Below, one piece after another: positions 8,229 to 15,058 of a stretch of DNA of 52,498 nt; position 1 is the first letter of the stretch; every line of letters starts with the position of its first letter. Source of the DNA: Thermoplasmatota archaeon (GTDB lineage: Archaea; Thermoplasmatota; Thermoplasmata; Thermoplasmatales; GCA-001856825). The notes under the pieces are model-generated. The model saw only the letters and a program-made list of their open reading frames with translations. It did not search any database and was not told the origin of the DNA. Where the stretch lies: contig JAMCUN010000003.1 of assembly GCA_023381415.1 (NCBI GenBank), forward strand, positions 1 through 52,498, written 5' to 3'. The translations under genes and the position numbers were made by a program.

Positions 8229-9637
8229 TAGTTCTCGGAAATTACGGCTACCTGTGGAACGTCTTCATCCTTTTCATAGGTGCATTTGTGGCGCTTCTCC
8301 TGAGCCTCGCGACAGAGAACAGGATAGTGCTTGTGACTGTTGGAGGATTATTCGCTGCTGCGTCCCTTGTGCTCACATTCTTCCACAGCTTCAGTTTGGT
8401 CTCTATAGCTGACGGCACTATACTGCTCTCCGGTTTCACCGAGCTTTTCTTCATAGCGATACTTGTGCCTGGCATCCTCTCCCTCATAGGGATAGCAAAG
8501 ACACCTCTTAGCAAGAAACCTGGTTTGATGGTCTTCATATTCCTCGTCTCCCTTGGCTTCATGCTGCTTGCTATAACCTCGACCAATCTGCTCTTCATAT
8601 TCGTCGCATTCGAGGGAGTCTCCATCCCAACTTACGTGCTTGCTGCGTACGGAAAGACAGACAGCGAGCTTGAGGCAGCGGTGAAATATTTCATAGTTGG
8701 CGCGTTCTCCACCGGCCTGATCGTATTTGGGATATCACTCTATTACATAGCAACAGGCAGCCTGACCCTCGGTGCTGCTCCGTCTTTCCAGAGCATATAT
8801 CTGCTCTCCATGGGACTGCTGGTGTTCGGGTTCGGATTCAAGCTTGCTGTTTTCCCATTGCACGGATGGGCGATTGACACATATACCGGAACGTCCAATC
8901 CAGTTTCCTCCTACCTCAGCACCAGCTCGAAAATAATGACACTCGTGGTGCTCTTCAACATATTCTTCAATTCCCCATCCTTCTTCCCATACCTGAAGAT
9001 AATATTTGCTATAATCGCAATTCTCACAATGACATTCGGGAATGTTGTTGCAATATCACAGAACAACGTGAAGAGGATGCTAGCCTATTCATCCATAGCC
9101 CAGGCTGGGTATCTGTCTGTTGTCTTCCTTGCTGCTGGGACAGGCGCATACCATCTCGCAGTAATCAGCCTGTTCATGTACGCCCTTGCCTACGGCTTCA
9201 TGAAGGGAGGGTCCTTCCTTTCACTAGACAGCCTAGGGAACTATGACATAGAGAACTTCGCTGGCATGTGGAAGAGGAATCCTGTTTTTGCAGTTTCATT
9301 TGCGATACTCCTACTCTCCCTGGCTGGGTTCCCAGGTACCCTCGGCTTCATCGGTAAGTACTTCCTGTTCCTCTCTGTCCTTTCAACAGGCACTCCGCTC
9401 GCCTATCTCGTTGTCATTGTATCCGTGATAAATTCTGTTGTGTCGTTCTACTACTACGGCAGGGTGATAATGTTCATGTTCTGGAGGGATGGAAAGAAGG
9501 AGAGGGTTCAGAACAACTACATCCTCTACTCGGCAGCAATACTCACCGTACTCCTTGGGGTCCTGTACTTCCTTGTATATGCATTCGCCCAGCACATATT
9601 CCCCACAATAACGCCTTTCCTCGTGGGAGGTATCTAG
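8225..9637 (+). CDS. nuoN: Complex I subunit N (antiporter-like)
   Basis: A 470-residue antiporter-like membrane subunit. Signatures are FIFVAFEGVSIPTYVLAAY (pump glutamate in TM5), FPLHGWAIDTYTGTSNPVSS, NVKRMLAYSSIAQAGYL and LSLAGFPGTLGFIGKYFLF. It closes the conserved complex I gene set. Its stop codon is directly followed by the start of the next small gene, which indicates continued co-transcription. Confidence 0.95.
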   Translation: MIVLGNYGYLWNVFILFIGAFVALLLSLATENRIVLVTVGGLFAAASLVLTFFHSFSLVSIADGTILLSGFTELFFIAILVPGILSLIGIAKTPLSKKPGLMVFIFLVSLGFMLLAITSTNLLFIFVAFEGVSIPTYVLAAYGKTDSELEAAVKYFIVGAFSTGLIVFGISLYYIATGSLTLGAAPSFQSIYLLSMGLLVFGFGFKLAVFPLHGWAIDTYTGTSNPVSSYLSTSSKIMTLVVLFNIFFNSPSFFPYLKIIFAIIAILTMTFGNVVAISQNNVKRMLAYSSIAQAGYLSVVFLAAGTGAYHLAVISLFMYALAYGFMKGGSFLSLDSLGNYDIENFAGMWKRNPVFAVSFAILLLSLAGFPGTLGFIGKYFLFLSVLSTGTPLAYLVVIVSVINSVVSFYYYGRVIMFMFWRDGKKERVQNNYILYSAAILTVLLGVLYFLVYAFAQHIFPTITPFLVGGI

Positions 9638-9937
9638 ATGCTCGCAGACGCATACTTCCAGATGTATGAGGTTGAAATGATAGGAGGGGAAGTGAAAAGG
9701 GCAAAGCACTTCCTTGAAAGGGCGGCGAAAGGAAAAGGGTTCTATTCCCTCGTCTCAAAGGTCCTCCTGGACGCTCTCCTGAACAGGACTGAGCCAGAAG
9801 AGATAAAGCAGAAGATAATGGAAATCGAAGGGGATGAAAGGGAGAAGCTCGCAATATACCTTCGTTTCCTCTATTCCGTAAACAGGTATGACGTCTCCTA
9901 TCCGAAATATGACTCGAAGAGGTGCAACGACAGATGA
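9638..9937 (+). CDS. Small helical protein at the end of the nuo operon, unknown function
   Basis: A 99-residue soluble protein, rich in Lys, Glu and Arg, predicted almost entirely helical, with no signal or membrane segment. I do not recognise a family. The N-terminal half (repeated Leu/Ala with spacing like that of a helical hairpin) loosely recalls a TPR-like helix pair, but this is weak. It starts immediately after the nuoN stop and overlaps the next gene by 4 bases, so it is translationally tied to complex I. A role in assembly or as an accessory subunit is a guess from position only. Confidence 0.7.
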   Translation: MLADAYFQMYEVEMIGGEVKRAKHFLERAAKGKGFYSLVSKVLLDALLNRTEPEEIKQKIMEIEGDEREKLAIYLRFLYSVNRYDVSYPKYDSKRCNDR

Positions 9938-10143
9938 CAGAGGATTATGAGATTCTGAGGGAGCTGAAGAGGGAAGGGGAGGAGATTATCTTCTCAGAGG
10001 AGAAGAAGAGGATGATGCTCCTGAGCGAGGGATGGGACAGCTCAAGGACAGGGATGATGGAGGACATCTCCAAGAAATACGGGATAGACAGCAGACAGAA
10101 ATTTCAGGAGTTCAAGGAGAAATACAACCTCACGGACTACTGA
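9934..10143 (+). CDS. Small charged protein at the end of the nuo operon, unknown function
   Basis: A 69-residue, strongly charged soluble protein of unknown family. I choose the ATG at 9934 because it forms the same ATGA overlap seen at many junctions of this operon and is preceded by AGAGGTG. A GTG at 9922 is an in-frame alternative. The C-terminal half (KKYGIDSRQKFQEFKEKY) looks like a short helical domain. It is the last plus-strand gene of the run and ends 14 bases inside the convergent gene on the other strand. Confidence 0.65.
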   Translation: MTEDYEILRELKREGEEIIFSEEKKRMMLLSEGWDSSRTGMMEDISKKYGIDSRQKFQEFKEKYNLTDY

Positions 10144-10330
10144 ATGATTCAAGGGTCCTGGTATTTTCCTGCAATGGCATCTTCCTGCCGGGCTGGAGGC
10201 TGCCCCTCATCCAGGTTTCAAGATCCACATCGTTCTTCAGCCTGATCCTCTTGATCTCCCACAGGCACTCATGACAATACAATCCAGAAACAACGATGTC
10301 GCCGCATATTAGGCAGTGTGAAGAAACCAT
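10130..10330 (-). CDS. Small zinc-ribbon-like protein
   Basis: A 66-residue protein with two Cys pairs, C6-X2-C9 (CLIC) and C19-X2-C22 (CHEC), a spacing typical of a short zinc finger, followed by a basic segment (KRIRLK). No enzyme domain is visible. The ATG at 10330 is chosen because the minus-strand TATA-like TTTATTAA at about 10351-10358 lies 25 bases upstream, fitting a leaderless mRNA; the longer open frame upstream would begin inside that promoter. It might bind nucleic acid, but this is not shown. Confidence 0.6.
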   Translation of the reverse strand: MVSSHCLICGDIVVSGLYCHECLWEIKRIRLKNDVDLETWMRGSLQPGRKMPLQENTRTLESFSSP

Positions 10331-10413
10331 CAAAAGAAAAGAATCGAGCGTTAATAAATTTTGTCTATTGATCAGGGAATACCTCTGAAAACGAATGTTC
10401 TTGAACTGGGAAT

Positions 10414-10965
10414 CTACTCCCCCCATCTCCTTATCAGATCGTTTTCAACCCCAACTATGTCAAGAACCCTTGAAGTCACGAAGCCATAAAGGTCCCCTAG
10501 ACCCTTTGGTCCATGGTAGAAGCCTGGGCTTGCAGGAAGGATGTAAGCACCTGCCTCCGACAGCGCCAGGAGGTTCCTGAGATGAATAGTGCTTAGAGGC
10601 ATCTCCCTGAAAACTATCACCAGCTTCCTCCTCTCCTTCAGGGAAATGGATGCGACTCTCGTAACCAGGTTGTCAGATATTCCTGAAGCGATCTTGCCTA
10701 TCGTGTTCATTGATGCGGGTGCTATTATGAAAGCATCGTACCTGTGAGAACCAGAAGCAACGGGCGCTCCGAAATCATCTTCATCATAATATTCGTCCGC
10801 ATATCCCTTGAGCACTCTTTCCGTCAACCCACCCTTCATCTCGTACTTTCCCACGTCAATCGCCCCTTTAGAAAGTATAAGCACCTTCTTCGAAGGAAGT
10901 TTCTTCAGTATGTCAACACCATAGGCTATGCCTGATGCCCCCGTAATCGCAAGGACATACTCCAT
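10414..10965 (-). CDS. ubiX: UbiX-family flavin prenyltransferase
   Basis: A 183-residue soluble flavoprotein of the UbiX/Pad1 family, which attaches a dimethylallyl group to FMN to make the prenylated flavin needed by UbiD-type decarboxylases. Visible family features are ITGASGIAYG (FMN phosphate binding) near residue 7, PASMNTIGKIASGISDNL near 103-120, and VFREMPLSTIHLRN near 137-150. It lies 19 bases downstream of the polyprenyl synthase gene and is probably co-transcribed. No ubiD is visible in the window, so its client enzyme is encoded elsewhere. Confidence 0.93.
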   Translation of the reverse strand: MEYVLAITGASGIAYGVDILKKLPSKKVLILSKGAIDVGKYEMKGGLTERVLKGYADEYYDEDDFGAPVASGSHRYDAFIIAPASMNTIGKIASGISDNLVTRVASISLKERRKLVIVFREMPLSTIHLRNLLALSEAGAYILPASPGFYHGPKGLGDLYGFVTSRVLDIVGVENDLIRRWGE

Positions 10966-10984
10966 TGTCGACCATGCAGCGTGA

Positions 10985-11884
10985 CTATAGATATTTTCTC
11001 AGGTCTTCTTCGCTGAAATAGGCGGCTATTATCTTCTTGATGTAGTTGATCTTCTCGAATTCGGACAGCTCCTGTATCGCATTCCTCACGTTGCTCGACA
11101 TGAGGTTGATAGATTTTTCAATTGCATCCTTCTTGCTCTCTCCGCCATTCTCCATAACTGAGACTATGTTCGGCCTGTTGAACTTCTTGTCGTCATTACC
11201 TGGCCTCTTGCCCAGTTCGAAGGAGCCGATTGAATTTATCACGTCGTCCCTGACCTGGAAAGCTATGCCCAGCATCTCTCCCGCCCTGGCAAGCCTCCCT
11301 GTTATGTTCTCGTCCATCTTCTCGCTTATTGCCGCTATGCTGATCGAGGTGGATATGAGGGACGCAGTCTTCTTCCTGGCTATCTCCAGGTAGTTGTCCA
11401 GGTTCATCTCTACATTCCTTCTCTGCGTGCAGAAGTCCATGGATTCTCCGTCACACATCTGGAATGCTGCTTCTGCGATCTTCTTCACCACATTCTCTCC
11501 ATAAACTGAAGAAAGGGAGACGGCCCTCGCTATCAGGGCATCTCCTGCAAGTATCGCATTCTCTATCCCATACTTCTTGTGAACAGTTTCTATCCCCCTT
11601 CTCATATCATCCTTGTCGATTATGTCGTCGTGTATCAGGGAAGAGATGTGGAGGTATTCAATTGCAGTCGCGAGATTTACGAATTTCAGTGAGTTAAGTC
11701 CAACGGATTCAGCACCTACGAACACCAGAGTAGGTCGAAGCAGCTTCCCATTTATATTCAGCAGGTGGAACGTTGACCTTTCAAGATTGGGACTGGAGAA
11801 TTTCCAGTAGAACTTGCCGCTAAGGTCACTCTTGACCTCTTGAAGGGCAACCATTGAATTTTCGCTGATGTGAAGCATATTCAT
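10985..11884 (-). CDS. Polyprenyl (geranylgeranyl-type) diphosphate synthase
   Basis: A 299-residue trans-prenyl chain synthase that condenses isopentenyl diphosphate with allylic diphosphates. The first Asp-rich motif is D86-D87-x-x-D90 in SLIHDDIIDKDDMRRG. The second is FQVRDDVIN at residues 209-217, in which the last Asp of DDxxD is Asn. GKLLRP (46-51) and KKTASL (171-176) are also typical. In archaea this enzyme supplies the isoprenoid chains for ether lipids and the menaquinone tail. The product length cannot be fixed from sequence alone. The start has AAGGAG just upstream and a TATA-like element near 11908-11920. Confidence 0.9.
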   Translation of the reverse strand: MNMLHISENSMVALQEVKSDLSGKFYWKFSSPNLERSTFHLLNINGKLLRPTLVFVGAESVGLNSLKFVNLATAIEYLHISSLIHDDIIDKDDMRRGIETVHKKYGIENAILAGDALIARAVSLSSVYGENVVKKIAEAAFQMCDGESMDFCTQRRNVEMNLDNYLEIARKKTASLISTSISIAAISEKMDENITGRLARAGEMLGIAFQVRDDVINSIGSFELGKRPGNDDKKFNRPNIVSVMENGGESKKDAIEKSINLMSSNVRNAIQELSEFEKINYIKKIIAAYFSEEDLRKYL

Positions 11885-11904
11885 AGGTACTCCTTTATCA
11901 CAAC

Positions 11905-11922
11905 AAAATAGTTAAATATTGT
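11905..11922. promoter_or_regulatory. Shared divergent promoter region
   Basis: The 61 bases between the divergent polyprenyl synthase and GNAT genes contain the near-palindromic AT run GTTAAATATTGTC at about 11910-11922. It can serve as a TATA box on both strands: its centre lies about 30 bases from each start codon, at 11884 and 11946. Confidence 0.4.
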
Positions 11923-11945
11923 CTGATTAGGTACCTGACGTATTG

Positions 11946-12740
11946 ATGGCTGTCGAGGTAAAAAAACTGGAGGGATGGTTTGAAAAACAGAAGCTCATGA
12001 AGTTCCTCAAGAACGACTATGACAACTTCTACATGCTGTTCGACCTCGACAACTTCAATTTTCTTCTCGGAAGCAGCTCCTTCCTGTATGCAAGGGACGG
12101 GAATGAGATTACTGGGGTTCTGCTGAATTATTATCACTCCACTGGAATAAAAGACATATGGCTGTACGGCGAGAACGGGTCGCTGACCACACTCCTCAGC
12201 TATGTGGATAGGAGCAATTCAGTGATTCACGTGAAGTACAACGACAACCTGAGCCTGTTCTCTGACGCACCAAATATCTACAGGGAGTACTGCATGGTCA
12301 ACGAAAGACCATCTGGCACCCACGACGATAACGTAAGGCTGCTCACACAGGACAAATATACGCAGTATGCAAGGCTGATATCGCAGTGGGAGAACACAAG
12401 ATTCAAGACCATGGACCTTGAGGAATACAGGAACCTCCTGAACTACAGCACAGTTTTCGGGTATTTCGTGGATGGTAACCTGGCAAGCGTTGCGACCCTG
12501 GGTGCAATATGGAAGAACTGGTTCGTCGTTTCTTCTGTGTTCACTGACCCAACGATGAGGAACAGGGGTTATGTCCAGAGGCTCATTTCCTCTATGCTGG
12601 ACCACTACAGCAACCTGGACAAGGCAGTACTTTTCGTGAACAAGGAGAACACGCCCGCTGTAAAGGCTTACTCAAACCTCGGATTTCGCATCTACTCTGA
12701 AGACCTGTGGGTCGATTATGGAACAGGGCTGGTCCCATGA
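11946..12740 (+). CDS. GNAT-family acetyltransferase
   Basis: A 264-residue protein whose C-terminal half (about residues 125-264) is a GNAT acyl-CoA-dependent N-acyltransferase. The acetyl-CoA pyrophosphate-binding loop is seen as RNRGYVQRLISSML near 199-212, followed by NKENTPAVKAYSNLGFRIY, the usual motif B. The N-terminal half looks like a degenerate second GNAT domain or a substrate-recognition domain. The substrate is unknown. ATG at 11946 is preferred over the in-frame TTG three bases upstream. The end overlaps the convergent gene by 25 bases. Confidence 0.82.
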   Translation: MAVEVKKLEGWFEKQKLMKFLKNDYDNFYMLFDLDNFNFLLGSSSFLYARDGNEITGVLLNYYHSTGIKDIWLYGENGSLTTLLSYVDRSNSVIHVKYNDNLSLFSDAPNIYREYCMVNERPSGTHDDNVRLLTQDKYTQYARLISQWENTRFKTMDLEEYRNLLNYSTVFGYFVDGNLASVATLGAIWKNWFVVSSVFTDPTMRNRGYVQRLISSMLDHYSNLDKAVLFVNKENTPAVKAYSNLGFRIYSEDLWVDYGTGLVP

Positions 12741-13027
12741 CTCTTGATCCTGAATTCAGTTATCTGCCCGTCTTCGTGCCTGAAGAAGAATTCTACCTTA
12801 TTCCTGCCGCTTGTCGCTGTGCAATCCCTCCCCCTTGAGTAGTTACCTTCTATGGAGATTGAATCAACGCTCTTCCACCCAGTTTCAGACTTCAACCTAT
12901 TGATCATGTTCTCGAATGCGGCTGCACATATTGAGCAGCAAAAGAACATCCTTTCCCCTTCGACCTCCCTCCAGTAGTCCCCCCATGTTGCATCGCACAG
13001 GGCGCATCCTTCATAATTCCTTTTCAT
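12716..13027 (-). CDS. Cys-rich protein resembling Thermoplasma Ta0938 family
   Basis: A 103-residue soluble protein with Cys pairs in GCALCDATWGDYW (residues 7 and 10) and MFFCCSICAAAFENM (Cys at about 28, 29 and 32), a layout suited to zinc or iron binding, followed by a beta-rich C-terminal half. From memory it resembles the Ta0938 protein of Thermoplasma (Pfam Ta0938, function unknown); I cannot run the search. The start ATG at 13027 has GGGGGA upstream and overlaps the preceding gene's end by 17 bases, so the two are translationally coupled. Confidence 0.72.
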   Translation of the reverse strand: MKRNYEGCALCDATWGDYWREVEGERMFFCCSICAAAFENMINRLKSETGWKSVDSISIEGNYSRGRDCTATSGRNKVEFFFRHEDGQITEFRIKSHGTSPVP

Positions 13028-13907
13028 ACATTTTCCCCCTTTCCTGCCTTGATTCCAAGTAGCCATAAAAGTAATCTGCAGACCTGAGAAAGTATGACTG
13101 CACTTCCATCTCCATGCCAAGGGTCTTCGCATACCTCTCCACCATCGCCAGTGCTTCCCCGGAATGGTACTGATCTGCATCATATCCTGCCTTCAGGAAA
13201 TGTGCAGTTTCCTTAGTAACCCCTCCATCCAGTATCTCAGGCATGAAGTATGAATACCTGGCCCCATAAGACTTGACGTTCTTGTCCGCTATGAGTTCGA
13301 GTGAGTGCATTGACACCATTGCATCAAGCCAGTGTTTTTTGCTGCAGACTTCATCCCAGTATTTCAGTGCAGATTCTGTCTTCTTCAACGGCTTCGATCC
13401 TAGGACCACTTCCCTCCTGAGGCCAACGGACTCTCCCATTTGCAGAAGGAGTTCAATATGAGGAGTCTGGTTTCCTATACCGAAATATTCTTCAGCAATG
13501 TTATCAAACTCATACTTCTGTATGTCTGCGAAGTCTGTCCTTGCGATTATGTATGCACACGATTTCACCCACTGTCTGAGGAAATGGTAGTGTTCTGTTA
13601 CATATCCCATTATAGTGTATTTGCTCGGCCGTTGCATCTCCTTGACGAAAGGATTCGGCTTTTCGCCGAAGAATTTCTCCACGAACCTCTTCCTTATCCA
13701 GTTGGCAAGGCCACCCTCGGTAAAGTCATAGAATTTGAGGAACTCACTCTTAAGCCCTTCCTCTGACATCTTCTTTTTCGATATGTTTCTGTTCAACCAC
13801 ATCACATGGGCAGGATCGCTGGAAAGTGCTAGAGAATAAAAATGATCGGATAAGGAAGAAATATTGCTGTCTTTTAATTCCCTCCCACAAGCAGGGCATA
13901 TATTCAT
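13011..13907 (-). CDS. Heme-oxygenase-fold (TenA/PqqC/HDO-like) protein
   Basis: A 298-residue, all-helical protein. After a short N-terminal CPAC motif (C4, C7), the body shows the layout of the heme-oxygenase-like superfamily: TEHYHFLRQW, then the acidic NIAEEYFGIGNQTPHIELL block, and near the C-terminus HFLKAGYDADQYHSGEA. The last block aligns with the HxxxDxxH metal-ligand helix of diiron members, but the first His position is Gly here while Asp and the last His remain. It may be a metal-dependent oxidase/oxygenase or a TenA-like hydrolase. The leaderless start is supported by GTTTATTACT at about 13929-13938. It is coupled to the Cys-rich gene that follows. Confidence 0.6.
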   Translation of the reverse strand: MNICPACGRELKDSNISSLSDHFYSLALSSDPAHVMWLNRNISKKKMSEEGLKSEFLKFYDFTEGGLANWIRKRFVEKFFGEKPNPFVKEMQRPSKYTIMGYVTEHYHFLRQWVKSCAYIIARTDFADIQKYEFDNIAEEYFGIGNQTPHIELLLQMGESVGLRREVVLGSKPLKKTESALKYWDEVCSKKHWLDAMVSMHSLELIADKNVKSYGARYSYFMPEILDGGVTKETAHFLKAGYDADQYHSGEALAMVERYAKTLGMEMEVQSYFLRSADYFYGYLESRQERGKMYEKEL

Positions 13908-13997
13908 TGAATTTTCAATGGAAGGGAAGTAATAAACTTGTTGTCCCTTCTCAGCTTAAAGAAGAAAAACAATATACCCCAGACCAATTGACAGCGA

Positions 13998-14082
13998 GCG
14001 GAGGTTGCCGAGCCAGGTCAAAGGTGACAGATTTAGGGTCTGTTCCCGCAGGGGTTCGCCGGTTCGAATCCGGCCCTCCGCA
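13998..14082 (+). tRNA. tRNA-Leu (anticodon UAG)
   Basis: An 85-base tRNA with a perfect 7-base acceptor stem (GCGGAGG at 13998-14004 with CCTCCGC at 14075-14081) and discriminator A. The T arm is GCCGG/CCGGC around TTCGAAT (14058-14074). The anticodon stem CAGA/TCTG encloses loop TTTAGGG, giving anticodon TAG for CUA leucine codons. The long variable arm (17 or so bases, TTCCCGCAGGGGTTC) confirms a type II tRNA. The 3' CCA is not encoded, and no intron is seen. A TATA-like TTAAAG lies near 13957. Confidence 0.95.
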
Positions 14083-15058
14083 CTATTGATTGCAACCGAA
14101 CCCAGTATATCCAACATAAAATTTATGTGCGATATTCTAGAGTCGTATAGGAAAATTTGGTCTTGTGGAAATTTTCAACTATAGAATATGGTGAAACACA
14201 CCCGAAAAGAAGATGCCGTGATTTTACACTTGGTTGGACCCCGGAGACAGCATGAAGGGTTTTTTGAAGAACTGTTGTTAAAGAGAATTTGCGCTGCGTG
14301 AGGGCCTGACCGTTTCAGGCAGCCAAATAGCACCCACTTGGTTAAAGAAAAGTTTTGTATCTATATCCTCAAGTCTGACCTCCATCGATCCGCCGTATCA
14401 GTAAAGTGATGGTAGAAAATATATTAGCTCCCCAGCTGGTTAATAGCCATTCCTTGAAGGATCATTTAATCGAGAAAATCTGAATATGTTCATCCTTAAG
14501 ACAGATAGAATGTAATCAATACGTTCTTTTTATGATCACCCCAAAAGTCCAAAGGAGACATCAGGCCTAGATTCCTCTTGAAGTTGTTGGTAAACAGCCA
14601 TGGAGTATTTAGATTGTGTTTTAGCGACCAGTTCAGATGAAACAAATATTGGTTCCATCATATCTCACTGAAAAATAGGAGGAGAACAAGAATTATGTTC
14701 AAAGTGCATCGCTGTTCCATAATCTGAAAAAAGTCTAAGACGATCGAGGCGTGATAATTCTTGTAGCAATATGAATAGTTCAAAGAGGAGATGTGGAAAT
14801 ATCTCAATAACAGTAAGGGGAATTTCCAGGCATCTATCTGACCTTGAGTAATACTTGCACAGCTACGTTGAATAACTGGGAGATTGAGGAATCCTAAGGA
14901 AATATTACTCAATGCCATTTTCTTCACTCCGTCCTTTCAGTTTTTCCCAGTATTGAGTGCCATGATGGACCTTAATTCTTGATCATCTGGGAAGCAGTGA
15001 TTCACCAAAATCTTTAAGAATGCCTAATTTTTTAATTCTGGGGAAGATGTAATAGAAG
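14083..15058. other. AT-rich intergenic stretch of 976 bases after the tRNA gene
   Basis: No intact gene is supported here. Base composition is visibly richer in A and T than in the flanking operons. It holds a short transposase-like relic on the minus strand (see the separate entry at 14496-14660). A further minus-strand open frame of 89 codons (14658-14927) has no recognisable product. A TATA-like run AATTTTTTAATT at 15026-15037 serves the following gene. The position directly 3' of a tRNA gene is where integrating elements often insert. Confidence 0.5.
14496..14660 (-). pseudogene. Relic of a transposase C-terminus (tentative)
   Basis: On the minus strand an open frame of about 50 codons ends at TAA (14496-14498) and reads ...NTPWLFTNNFKRNLGLMSPLDFW.... 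This resembles in spirit the C-terminal end of rve-type (DDE) transposases, where N-x-R-P-H-x-x-L-G-x-x-x-P-L-E-F is typical. The frame is interrupted by a stop just upstream, and no ends or target duplication were found, so it would be a decayed fragment. The assignment rests on motif resemblance only. Confidence 0.3.

Noticed and set aside
14658-14927. Minus-strand open frame of 89 codons in the AT-rich region
   Set aside because: No recognisable product, no clear start signal, and a composition like random AT-rich DNA; described only as part of the non-coding stretch.
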